Part shown: piece after piece, positions 16,252-24,273 of the stretch
Numbering within the stretch: position 1 is the first letter of the stretch
Layout of the letters: every line of letters begins with the position of its first letter
Assembly (NCBI GenBank): GCA_002083615.1
Contig: MSXO01000073.1
Location: 1 to 24,295, forward strand
DNA length: 24,295 nt
Reading direction: 5' to 3'
From: Proteobacteria bacterium ST_bin11
GTDB lineage: Bacteria > Pseudomonadota > Gammaproteobacteria > Methylococcales > Methylomonadaceae
Notes under the pieces: generated by a model
Seen by the model: only the letters and a program-made list of their open reading frames with translations
Told to the model about the DNA's origin: nothing
Databases searched by the model: none
Translations under genes and position numbers: made by a program

Positions 16252-19200
16252 AATCTTTTCCGTGGGCGATTCCGCCTATTTGCAAGCTGTCCTCAATGCG
16301 ATTGCGATGATCTCTGGCACCGGCGACTACAGTGCCGCGGCGGCCGTCGGCGGTTTGATCGGCGTCATCATCGTCATGCTCAGGGCGTTGTTGCAATGGG
16401 ATGGCCGAGGCATTCGCTATCAGGATTTATTGCTGGCCTATGTGTTGTGGTTGATGCTGTATGCGCCGTCGGTACGGGTGTCGATCGAGGATGCTTATAC
16501 TGGCAGCGTGGTAGTGGTCGACAACGTACCGTTGGGGCCGGCGGTCGTAGGCAGCGTGATGTCGAACATGGGTTATCGTACGACACGGTTATTCGAACAA
16601 GGCTTTGGAACACCGTCGATGACCGGCAATGGCTTTGCCGACAGCTTGCAGACCCTAACGGCGGTACGGAAGAATCTGTTGTCGCGAGTGAATTTAGGCG
16701 CAGCCAACGTGCCGAATGCCGGTAGCGACATGGAAACCTCGTTTGCCAATTATGTGCGTGAATGCACGTTGACCGGTGTTGATTTAAACCAGAAATCGGT
16801 GGATGCCATCTTACGCGATGCGGATCCCCTGAATGCCATCCGCTTCGATTCCGACATCTACATGACCCAAATCTATGTCGGTGGCCAACCGCAAACCAAA
16901 ACCTGTACCGATGCCTGGGCCGATTTGAGCGTAGTGGCCAATGGAAATTTTGCGACGGCGCTGGAAGGGTTGTTGCAACCGACCTTGGGCGTACCGGCGG
17001 CAGGCGATACGGTGCCGAAAATCCAGGATGCCTTCGATGCGTTGGCCGGACCCGGCGTAGTCGATGCCGCCGATTACATGCTGATGTCGGCGATCCTGCC
17101 GATGTTCGAGAAAGGCGTGATCGGCCGGCATGAAGACGGTTTGCATTGGAACAAAGCGGCGATGGTCGAGCAAGCCATCCAGCAACGCAACACCCAATGG
17201 GCCGCCGAACAAACCCTGTTTGCCAAGATCGTCCGACCGATGATGGCCTTCATCGAAGGCTTGAGTTATGCCATCGCACCGATCATGGCCTTTGTGGTGA
17301 TGCTGGGCAATGTCGGCATCCGGATGAATATCGGCTACTTCTTGATGTTGCTGTGGATCCAATTGTGGATGCCGATTTTGGCGGTGATCAATCTGTTCAT
17401 CCAAATGTCGGCCGCAGGCAAAATGGCTGCACTGACTACGGCGACTTACAATTTGCCGTCAATGATGGGCATTTACCAGCTGGATATGGAGTTGCAACAA
17501 TGGCTGTCGATTGGCGGCATGTTGGCCGCGTCGACGCCGGCCATCACCTTGATGCTGATTTATCGCGGGGCAGTGACTGCTACCCATTTTTTGGGACGGA
17601 TGGACGGTGGCGATTATGTGAACGAGAAAATCGCTACGCCGGATGTGGTCAGCCCGGCGCCGGTCTTGAATGCGCAAGCGCAGCATCAATACAGTCCATT
17701 GTCGGCGGTTACTCAAACCGGGGTCGACAAGGTGCTGCCGACCTTTACCGCCGGGAAGGACATGAGCGCGGCCGTTTCATCTGCCTATTCAGCGTCCGAG
17801 CAAGCCACCAATAGCTTTATGCATAGCGTGTCGTCCACGGCGTCGAAGTCGGCGAGCATCAGCAGCGATGCGTTTGATAGTCGTTCATTGGGCAATCAAA
17901 TCGCCAGCAGTTCCAGTTATACCGATGCCTATAATCGTCAATTTGGCGAAGCTTTTGCCAAGAAGCATGCGGATACTGGTATTTCTGCGGATCACTTTTC
18001 GGCGCTGGTGGCTGGCAGTGCCAATGCCGGCGGCAAGACCTCAAACGATAAATTGAATGCAGCGATTTCGGGGCGACTACAAAATGATTTTAAAGTCGGT
18101 CAGGATAAGTCCGATGCCATCGCCGCCGACATCAGTCAAACCGTCAATGACAGTCAGGGTTATCAAGCCGGCTTGGCTAAAAGCCTGGCACTGGATGCGC
18201 AGACCGGTACCCGAAACGTCGCCTCAATGGGGCTACAAAATCAATCGTTGTCCTCGTTGCAACACAGCGCAACCGACGCGGTATCCGCCAGCGAATCCTA
18301 TCAACAAACTTTATCGGCTCAACAACGCTTCGGAACGCAAGCGAGCTTCGGTGCGGCGGAAACGGGATACAAAATCGCGCATGATCCTGGCTTGATGGAA
18401 CGCCTGGATCAAACCCTCGATCAATATGGCTTGCGAGGTGATACGCAGCGACTGGCCTCGCAATGGAAAGCCGCCGGTTGGATTAGCGATGCCGATCAGG
18501 CCTATGCCGCCGCTGGCATGTCGTTATTGACCGGCTTCTCGTCACCCAGTTACCGCACGCTGGATGATCAACAATCGCACCAAGCACACATCTCGGGTTA
18601 CCAACTGTTGGGCGATGCCTTTAATGCGCCGCAGGCCGATCAAAGGTGGAATGCCAACCGGAACGAAACCTTGAAAACCAATGCTCCTGAAACTGGCAAG
18701 GTTCAGACATCAGTCGAACAGGCTCAGCTTAAAGACCCACGCGTTGAAACCGAATCGCTAGAACAGCGTACGCAGACACGGATTCGTTCAGCGACGGGGA
18801 AAATTGCCGGCGGCGAGGCCAGTATCGAAGCACAACATGATCGTAACCTGGCTGAGCGTGAACAAAACTCAAAAGAAGGCTTTGGGAAATTGGCGAATGT
18901 CAAGGCAGAGCATTTTAGGCAATCGATTGCGGCTGCGGCCAATGACACGCCTTCTGCTGCAGAGTTGTCTTACAACTACATAGGCGGTGGAGTCTACAGT
19001 ACTGCTAAAAATCTTGAAGCCATGGGAGCTGCTGGACAGGAGTACTTGAAACAATTCAATAATAGTTATGATGAAGCGCAGTCAAGAGGTGCTGGAAATT
19101 GGGACGCTTTTAAACACGCGGCATCCCAGTCCTATCCTGGTTTCGCTCAAGCTACGCAAGCCTGGGCTGATCAAAGAGTCAATAAAGTTGCCGACAAGCT

Positions 19201-19441
19201 GACATCAAGTCAGCAAGCTTATTATCGTGCTGCTATGTTTGAAGCCTTTGATGGGATCGCTGTGAGTAGTGAAAACACTGGTGGATTGGGGGAAGCGAAG
19301 CAGAAGATGATAAATGAAGAAGGCGAAAATGAAGCCAATACTATCGCTAAATTATTGAGAAGTGCAGCTGGCCAAAACAGACAGGATCTGATCGACCAGA
19401 TAGGACAATATAATCGAGCCCGTGGGCTGATCAATTATTGA
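16244..19441 (+). CDS. traG: TraG mating-pair stabilisation and exclusion protein
   Basis: An inner-membrane protein of 1065 residues with the TraG_N domain. Membrane segments lie near 31-49 and 62-75, a cluster near 335-390 (EGLSYAIAPIMAFVVMLGN and following), and one near 420-442. The remaining 600 residues are a polar, Ser/Ala/Gln-rich periplasmic domain. In F and SXT relatives, TraG acts in pilus assembly and mating-pair stabilisation, and is recognised in entry exclusion by a neighbouring inner-membrane protein of the recipient. From about residue 878 (nt 18880) the coding sequence looks more AT-rich than the 5' half, as if the tail had been exchanged. It overlaps a convergent gene by seven bases at its end. 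Confidence 0.93.
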   Translation: MFEIFSVGDSAYLQAVLNAIAMISGTGDYSAAAAVGGLIGVIIVMLRALLQWDGRGIRYQDLLLAYVLWLMLYAPSVRVSIEDAYTGSVVVVDNVPLGPAVVGSVMSNMGYRTTRLFEQGFGTPSMTGNGFADSLQTLTAVRKNLLSRVNLGAANVPNAGSDMETSFANYVRECTLTGVDLNQKSVDAILRDADPLNAIRFDSDIYMTQIYVGGQPQTKTCTDAWADLSVVANGNFATALEGLLQPTLGVPAAGDTVPKIQDAFDALAGPGVVDAADYMLMSAILPMFEKGVIGRHEDGLHWNKAAMVEQAIQQRNTQWAAEQTLFAKIVRPMMAFIEGLSYAIAPIMAFVVMLGNVGIRMNIGYFLMLLWIQLWMPILAVINLFIQMSAAGKMAALTTATYNLPSMMGIYQLDMELQQWLSIGGMLAASTPAITLMLIYRGAVTATHFLGRMDGGDYVNEKIATPDVVSPAPVLNAQAQHQYSPLSAVTQTGVDKVLPTFTAGKDMSAAVSSAYSASEQATNSFMHSVSSTASKSASISSDAFDSRSLGNQIASSSSYTDAYNRQFGEAFAKKHADTGISADHFSALVAGSANAGGKTSNDKLNAAISGRLQNDFKVGQDKSDAIAADISQTVNDSQGYQAGLAKSLALDAQTGTRNVASMGLQNQSLSSLQHSATDAVSASESYQQTLSAQQRFGTQASFGAAETGYKIAHDPGLMERLDQTLDQYGLRGDTQRLASQWKAAGWISDADQAYAAAGMSLLTGFSSPSYRTLDDQQSHQAHISGYQLLGDAFNAPQADQRWNANRNETLKTNAPETGKVQTSVEQAQLKDPRVETESLEQRTQTRIRSATGKIAGGEASIEAQHDRNLAEREQNSKEGFGKLANVKAEHFRQSIAAAANDTPSAAELSYNYIGGGVYSTAKNLEAMGAAGQEYLKQFNNSYDEAQSRGAGNWDAFKHAASQSYPGFAQATQAWADQRVNKVADKLTSSQQAYYRAAMFEAFDGIAVSSENTGGLGEAKQKMINEEGENEANTIAKLLRSAAGQNRQDLIDQIGQYNRARGLINY

Positions 19442-20046
19442 AAGGTGGATTTTACTGGTTTTTTCCAGGCTAGGATAAAGACAGCAACAAAGCCACGAGC
19501 AATAATCATAAAGAAAAATAGAGCAACATAGCCAGCTAGCGCCGGGAACTCATGGGCAATAAACATGGAAACTAATACCAATATCGCCCAATAGTAATTA
19601 CTTTGATGAAGAAACTTGGCTGCCATACGCTCGACTCCCTGAAATACTAATTCAGCCAATATCAACGCAAGAAAGAACACCGTTCCGAATGCTGCAAACA
19701 AACTGATGTTATCTGGGAGGTTTCCCCAGTCAGCAACAAACCATAGCACTACAAGACATATCGTTATAGTTACCAGCTTTTGAAGAACTAAAAAGGAAAG
19801 AACATCTGAATATCTGGATTGGATAAATCGCGTAAAACCCGATGGGAACGATGCAAACGTGCTTCCGCAAAACGGGCAAATCGATTTCAGTGGCTGGCCA
19901 TAGTAAGTGACAACTCGTGGCACCATAGAGCGTTTACAGTCATGGCAATGTACAGTGGCATGATGTCCGCTAAAAACTGAATGGACGTTCGATTGCTGAA
20001 TCGTGGCTCGGCCTTTAAATCGGTTTGATAGAGAGGATGACATCAT
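19435..20046 (-). CDS. Zinc-ribbon multi-pass membrane protein convergent with traG
   Basis: A 203-residue protein of unknown family. An N-terminal zinc-ribbon is formed by Cys34-x2-Cys37 (CHDC) and Cys57-x2-Cys60 (CPFC). About four membrane helices follow, near 84-104, 115-135, 150-168 and 170-193. GGGAG lies three bases before the first ATG and six before a second ATG at 20043, so either may be used. It ends seven bases inside the traG stop on the opposite strand and shares the AT-richer composition of the traG tail. In SXT and F systems the gene after traG encodes the exclusion protein (Eex/TraS); a similar role is inference from position and topology. Confidence 0.75.
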   Translation of the reverse strand: MMSSSLSNRFKGRATIQQSNVHSVFSGHHATVHCHDCKRSMVPRVVTYYGQPLKSICPFCGSTFASFPSGFTRFIQSRYSDVLSFLVLQKLVTITICLVVLWFVADWGNLPDNISLFAAFGTVFFLALILAELVFQGVERMAAKFLHQSNYYWAILVLVSMFIAHEFPALAGYVALFFFMIIARGFVAVFILAWKKPVKSTFQ

Positions 20047-20363
20047 TAGCTCCCGAATATCTTGGTGCGATTATCGTACGTCGATATTGCAGAATTTCCA
20101 AGTCATGATATTGAAATTATTGGATTATTTTACCTTAAGGTTGATCTATTTACACCCTCAGTCTGACTCAGACTGAGGGCTCATTTATATTGTCTCTAAG
20201 CGCTGAGCACGCCTTGCTTCATTTGCAATTTGTCAGAAACGAATTTAGATTTCTGACACTCGATTTATGAATCAGAGTTTGCAAACAAACTCATTCTTTA
20301 AGAGTGGTACTTTGCTGTCTAAGGCTTTAGCATCAAAATCTAGTGGGTTTCGATTCATGTCCC
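20047..20363. other. Non-coding region with three inverted repeats
   Basis: Lies between the end of fic and the start of the zinc-ribbon gene, both on minus. It holds a 25-bp palindrome (20155-20179), a 9-bp inverted repeat TGTCAGAAA/TTTCTGACA at 20231-20258 and a 7-bp one GAGTTTG/CAAACTC at 20275-20292. They may end fic transcription or control the zinc-ribbon gene. Confidence 0.6.
20155..20179. terminator. Strong hairpin downstream of fic
   Basis: Perfect 12-bp arms CCCTCAGTCTGA and its complement around one C. It lies about 185 bases past the fic stop in the direction of transcription. No clear T-run follows on either strand, so a dyad operator for the next gene is an alternative. Confidence 0.4.
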
Positions 20364-21512
20364 TCAGCCCGCCAACAAATCGATATAGGACTGGTAACTG
20401 TAACTGCGGTTTTTTTTAAGCCCGGTAAATTCCACTACGATACCCAGCTCCTCCAAAACCTTGACCGCCGCCGTAGCGGTTGGGAAGGTTGTGTTCAGTT
20501 TCTGGCGCACCTGTTCGATACTGAAGCGCGGCATCATAGGCAAAAGCTCGAACAAACGATAACTGGCCGGACCGACTTTCGTCGCAGCCAGCAGGCGCCG
20601 CCGATCCGCCGTGATCAGGCTGGCAATTGCCACAATATTGCGTTCGGCATCGGTCGCGGCCACCGCCACCGCTTCCAAAAAGAACGACACCCATCCTTCC
20701 CAGTCACCCTCGCTACGGATGGCAGACAAACGGCGGTAATACTCGCTCTGATGTTGTTTCAAGTAGCCGCTAAGATAGAGCAAGGGTTCTGGTAATAAGC
20801 CCCAATGCTCCATTAATGCCGCAATCAGCAAGCGACCAATCCGGCCGTTGCCATCTAGAAACGGGTGAATGGTTTCAAATTGGGCATGCACCAGGGCAAT
20901 TTTTACCAATGGCGGTAACCCGTCAGACGGTGTTGCATGAATGAAACGTTCTACATCAGCCAACAAATCCGCAACCCTTTCCGCCGGTGGCGGCACAAAC
21001 GCCGCATTGCCGGGCCGGGTACCACCAATCCAGTTCTGCGAACGGCGCAACTCGCCGGGTTGTTTACCCGTACCTCTCGCTCCATCCAGCAGTAATTGAT
21101 GAGCATTGCACAACAATCGGACACTGATCGGCAAGCCATCGGCAGCGCGCAGGTTTTCCTGCACCAGACGGAATGCTCGGAGATAGTTGGTCACTTCCTC
21201 CACATCGTCGGTATTACTGACAGCAAAGCCCGCTTCATCGTCAAACAAGTCGGTTAACGTCGCTTGTGTGCCCTCGATTTGTGAGGTCAGTAACGCCTCC
21301 TTTCGGATCGCGCTATACAACAACCAATCTACCGATGGCACTAGGCCGGAAACCCCCGATAACCTTGCCAAGGCCAACTCCGCATTATGATTCAGCCCCG
21401 CAAAGCTTTCGACGGCCAAAGCGGGATTGATCGGCGGTAAGGCATGCGGGACAAACGCCCGCACCGGCTCGCCCAAAGTTGTAGAGGTGATGTAATCGCC
21501 AGTGCTGCGCAT
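20364..21512 (-). CDS. Fic-family AMP transferase with winged-helix C-terminus
   Basis: Fic enzymes transfer AMP (or another nucleotide part) to hydroxyl side chains of target proteins. The 382-residue protein has the full catalytic motif HPFLDGNGRIGR at 216-227. It also has an inhibitory motif of the (S/T)xxxE(G/N) kind, TSQIEG at 76-81, so it is a self-inhibited class II enzyme and needs no separate antitoxin. A Fic N-terminal domain precedes the core, and the last 80 residues look like a winged helix (MPRFSIEQVRQKLNTTFPTATAAVKVLEELG), suggesting DNA binding and autoregulation. An AT-rich inverted repeat lies just upstream of the start. It is a single gene between transfer regulators and traG; its target is unknown. 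Confidence 0.92.
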   Translation of the reverse strand: MRSTGDYITSTTLGEPVRAFVPHALPPINPALAVESFAGLNHNAELALARLSGVSGLVPSVDWLLYSAIRKEALLTSQIEGTQATLTDLFDDEAGFAVSNTDDVEEVTNYLRAFRLVQENLRAADGLPISVRLLCNAHQLLLDGARGTGKQPGELRRSQNWIGGTRPGNAAFVPPPAERVADLLADVERFIHATPSDGLPPLVKIALVHAQFETIHPFLDGNGRIGRLLIAALMEHWGLLPEPLLYLSGYLKQHQSEYYRRLSAIRSEGDWEGWVSFFLEAVAVAATDAERNIVAIASLITADRRRLLAATKVGPASYRLFELLPMMPRFSIEQVRQKLNTTFPTATAAVKVLEELGIVVEFTGLKKNRSYSYQSYIDLLAG

Positions 21513-21544
21513 GATATTTAAATTCTTTTTAATTATTCGCCAAC

Positions 21545-21566
21545 ATATTAAAGCATTCTTTAATAT
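21545..21566. promoter_or_regulatory. AT-rich inverted repeat upstream of fic
   Basis: ATATTAAAG and its complement flank CATT, about 33 bases before the fic start. AAGAATTCTT follows at about 21581-21590. It is a likely operator or promoter element, possibly bound by the winged-helix end of Fic itself. Confidence 0.5.
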
Positions 21567-21737
21567 AAGGCATGGATTTCAAAGAATTCTTGAATTTGCA
21601 AAGTTTGCTTTACTGGGTTATCAAACGCTATAAAAACCTTACATCAGCGAAGGGTTGCGCCATAAGATAGAGAAGACGATCTCAAATCGATGTCCCAATG
21701 TCTCGAATGCTCATGCCAAGCATCATTCAAACGGTTG

Positions 21738-22274
21738 TCATGTACTTGATACGTTTTTCATGGCACACACCTGGCAGATGGGCTGATAATTGCTGTCATA
21801 GAAGATCACGAAATCATGATGACATCGACTGCAGTATCGCAATTCTGCCATGCCAGTTTGGATAGCCTCAGCAATCACCCAGGCCTCAGTGAAATTAGCG
21901 GGTCTGATTTTACTGAAAGGTCGTCGCTCACTAATATGACCAGGAAAGGTTTTACAGAAACAATCCCAGGCAAACATCACAGCATTGATATCAATGCCGG
22001 TTTTCACGTTACGTTGACTGGCACAACGATAAATAGACGCAAATACGGCCACATACAAAAATGCTTCGCGGGACCGGGTGATCGAATCGAGGCTAGGGAT
22101 CTTTCCGGGCAGAGGTCTTTCTCGGTGCAGCTTATAATAAATGTACTGTAAATCTTTGTCGCCCAGGCATGAAATGATTTTTTTGACGATCGAAGTGCGT
22201 AATTTTCGCTTTAGCAATTCATATAACAGCCAATGCTCGTACCACTGCAATTGGTAAGGGTGCGAGCGCCTCAT
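21738..22274 (-). CDS. FlhC-like transcription activator (SetC/AcaC type)
   Basis: The zinc-binding subunit of an FlhD-FlhC-type activator. The 178-residue protein ends in a four-cysteine site, Cys148-x2-Cys151 (YCSRC) and Cys167-x2-Cys170 (ICQVC), placed as in FlhC, and the GMAELRYC segment matches GLLQLSSC of E. coli FlhC. In SXT/R391 and IncC elements such proteins (SetC, AcaC) are the master activators of transfer genes, and SGI1 has its own pair (SgaC/SgaD). The start overlaps the flhD-like stop by four bases. Given the SXT-type tra genes here, control of those operons is the probable role. Confidence 0.87.
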   Translation of the reverse strand: MRRSHPYQLQWYEHWLLYELLKRKLRTSIVKKIISCLGDKDLQYIYYKLHRERPLPGKIPSLDSITRSREAFLYVAVFASIYRCASQRNVKTGIDINAVMFAWDCFCKTFPGHISERRPFSKIRPANFTEAWVIAEAIQTGMAELRYCSRCHHDFVIFYDSNYQPICQVCAMKNVSST

Positions 22275-22576
22275 GATGCGCCATCCTGGGCTAGTATCGA
22301 TAATAATTCTTTGGCCCGATGTTCTGGAGAATCTGTGGCAAATGTTTGTATTTCAATAAATTCTCGCCAGTGACTGGGATTGATTCGAGGACTAAATTTT
22401 AGATAGTCGCTTCCAGCCAATGCTTTCAGCTGTTTGATCGACATATTGCGGAGTATTTCAATGGCGTCTGTCGGCAAACCAAGATAAAACTGAGCCTTAT
22501 ACGCATCGCCGGCGGCAATCATCCCTTTGGCCACCAGCAAGTAATCCAGGTTGAGGTTATACAAATCATTGTCCAT
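22271..22576 (-). CDS. FlhD-like transcription activator (SetD/AcaD type)
   Basis: Partner of the FlhC-like protein. The 101-residue sequence aligns by eye with FlhD: NLDYLLVAKGMI at 9-20 against INLSYLLLAQRLI, and then FYLGLPTDAIEILRNMSIKQLKALA against the FRLGI...LTLPQMVKLA region. AGG lies nine bases before the ATG. It is 13 bases downstream of the transglycosylase gene and coupled to the FlhC-like gene, so the three form one operon. In this class of activator FlhD and FlhC subunits form a mixed complex that recruits RNA polymerase. Confidence 0.85.
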   Translation of the reverse strand: MDNDLYNLNLDYLLVAKGMIAAGDAYKAQFYLGLPTDAIEILRNMSIKQLKALAGSDYLKFSPRINPSHWREFIEIQTFATDSPEHRAKELLSILAQDGAS

Positions 22577-22589
22577 TCAAATGACCTGT

Positions 22590-23237
22590 CTAAATGATCG
22601 TTCTGATATGCGCTGCTAGGTTAATGACATTTTGGCCATACTCAATGGCGGCAGGAATATTCTTCCAGTTGTAATAACGCCCTACACCCAAGGCGAAGTT
22701 ATCTGGCGATGATTGAATCGCTTTGGCGAGCAACTCAGCGCCTATCTCGAGGTTGGTCGTTGGATCGAGCAACTGTTCGGGCTTATCAACCCGGTGGCCA
22801 TGCCAGCGCAGATTGACTTGCATAATGCCGATGTCGACATTTCGGTTACCTTCCTTCAGCAGCTGTTTAAGCTGGATAATAGCGTCTTGTTTATTCGTTG
22901 TAATGATGGCTTTGCCGGCATGATTTAGCGCCCAGGGCCAAGGTGTTACTTTGTTTTTCTGATGATGATTTTTCGACTCGATCAACGCTACTGCATACAA
23001 GACATAGGGATCCAGTTGATGTCGTGCAGCGACGTCCCCCCATACCGTGGTTTGCAGTAAAGATTTGGCAGAAAGGATGCTGGCCGATCGCTCACTTGAC
23101 TGGTTTTCAGCCGCCCAGCTTAACTCGTTTGAAAAACTGGATACGATGCCAATCAATAGCGCGATATGACTGGGTATAAGTGGTATTGGTCTGCCCCGAC
23201 CTCGCGCCGGTGTGACTTTGGTTAAACTCAATAGCAT
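22590..23237 (-). CDS. Lytic transglycosylase (SLT domain)
   Basis: A peptidoglycan-cleaving enzyme that would open the wall for the transfer apparatus. It has 215 residues, with a hydrophobic N-terminal segment (about 19-36) acting as signal or anchor. The SLT signature is clear: catalytic Glu87 in YAVALIES, WPWALNHAG at 100-108, and VDIGIMQVNLRWHG at about 134-147. The ATG at 23237 has GAGAG six bases upstream. It is first in an operon with the FlhD- and FlhC-like genes, so wall remodelling and activation of transfer would be expressed together. Confidence 0.9.
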   Translation of the reverse strand: MLLSLTKVTPARGRGRPIPLIPSHIALLIGIVSSFSNELSWAAENQSSERSASILSAKSLLQTTVWGDVAARHQLDPYVLYAVALIESKNHHQKNKVTPWPWALNHAGKAIITTNKQDAIIQLKQLLKEGNRNVDIGIMQVNLRWHGHRVDKPEQLLDPTTNLEIGAELLAKAIQSSPDNFALGVGRYYNWKNIPAAIEYGQNVINLAAHIRTII

Positions 23238-23443
23238 GACACGCTCTCATTCAATGAAGATTAATGAAAGTGTAAAACCTGCAGCCGGAGAAAACTGGTT
23301 TAAAAAATCACCCGTAGGGTCGATATTCGTGGATTATGGATAGGGCATCATCAACAAAGCGTTGGCAAACGCTTGGTGATTTCCGTGTGATCAACGCGAT
23401 AGCATGACAATAAGTCTCCTTAAACAAGCATTAGGAGTTCGTC
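23238..23443. promoter_or_regulatory. Divergent promoter region of the transglycosylase-activator operon and the recombinase
   Basis: About 200 non-coding bases. An inverted repeat AAGCGTT, four bases, AACGCTT lies at 23357-23374 and may extend outwards with a bulge. A short ACCC-GTA-GGGT dyad lies near 23310-23320. These are the likely control sites of the master activator operon. Confidence 0.5.
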
Positions 23444-24073
23444 ATGAATCAGGAAAATCCAAGCAATCGGAATCGGCACGCCCCTTGGAACAAAGGTAAG
23501 TTGATTGGCCAGAAATCGCCTTTAAAGTTGAAAGAAATCTGGGCCATACGCATCCGTTTGCAGATGACCAAAAACACACGGGAACTAGCGTTATTCAATC
23601 TTGCCATTGACAGCAAACTCCGAGGGTGCGACTTGGTGAAGCTTAAAGTCTGCGATGTGGCTCAAGGCGGCCGGGTATCATCTCGCGCAATGGTCATGCA
23701 ACAGAAAACCCATCGTCCGGTGCAATTTGAGATAACCGAACAAACCAGAGACTCATTAGCAAACTGGATTAGCCAGGCTCAATTGAAATCCGATGAATAT
23801 CTTTTTCCTAGTCGAATTCATGAATCACCACACATTTCAACCCGGCAATACGCTCGCATTGTTGAGCATTGGGTGACGTCAATCGGTCTTGATCCAGCAG
23901 CATACGGAACCCATACGATGCGCCGGACAAAGGCAACCTTGATTTACCGTCGGACAAAAAACTTGCGAGCTGTCCAGCTATTGTTGGGTCATACCAAGCT
24001 TGAAAGTACTGTACGTTATCTTGGAATAGAGGTTGATGACGCACTAGAAATTTCGGAACAGACCGAAATTTAG
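23444..24073 (+). CDS. Minimal tyrosine recombinase
   Basis: A site-specific recombinase of 209 residues that consists almost only of the catalytic domain. Visible active-site residues are Arg60 (SKLRGCDL), Lys88 (QQKTHRP), His157 and Arg160 (HTMRR), His183 (LLGHTK) and the nucleophile Tyr192 (VRYLG). The usual arm-binding and core-binding N-terminal domains are missing; instead there is a short basic segment (NRHAPWNKGKLIGQK). AGGAG six bases before the ATG confirms that this is the real start and not a truncation. Short recombinases of this type are widespread in Proteobacteria. It may resolve plasmid multimers or mediate integration; no att site is evident. Confidence 0.9.
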   Translation: MNQENPSNRNRHAPWNKGKLIGQKSPLKLKEIWAIRIRLQMTKNTRELALFNLAIDSKLRGCDLVKLKVCDVAQGGRVSSRAMVMQQKTHRPVQFEITEQTRDSLANWISQAQLKSDEYLFPSRIHESPHISTRQYARIVEHWVTSIGLDPAAYGTHTMRRTKATLIYRRTKNLRAVQLLLGHTKLESTVRYLGIEVDDALEISEQTEI

Positions 24074-24086
24074 CGTTAAATAATGA

Positions 24087-24116
24087 GGTAGCAGTCGTTT
24101 ATTTTTGACTGCTACC
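24087..24116. terminator. Hairpin after the recombinase gene
   Basis: Perfect 10-bp arms GGTAGCAGTC and GACTGCTACC around a 10-base loop, 13 bases after the stop codon and followed by GATTTT. It fits a factor-independent terminator. It also overlaps one of two ATTTTTGACTG repeats, so it could belong to an insertion-sequence end. Confidence 0.5.
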
Positions 24117-24153
24117 GATTTTGAGCCGGCTAATTCCCACCCATTTTTGACTG
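24101..24153. repeat. Direct repeat pair ATTTTTGACTG, possible insertion-sequence end
   Basis: ATTTTTGACTG occurs at 24101-24111 and 24143-24153, 42 bases apart. On the minus strand the outer copy continues CAGTCAAAAATGGGTGGG, which reminds me of the repeated ends of IS21-family elements. No istA/istB gene is present, so at most this is a remnant. Confidence 0.35.
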
Positions 24154-24273
24154 TCACGTTGCACCAATAAGGTCAATAGTTAGGGGTGCGGAGTTACTAA
24201 GAGTTATATATCCAGTGAATCAGCCGAATGGCAGGTATTCGGTAAGCAAATCGACATTATGGCCGAGTCACAA

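Noticed and set aside
16811..17404. 197-codon minus-strand frame inside traG
   Set aside because: Its His/Gln/Asp-rich composition is typical of an antisense shadow of a high-GC gene; traG is clearly the real frame.
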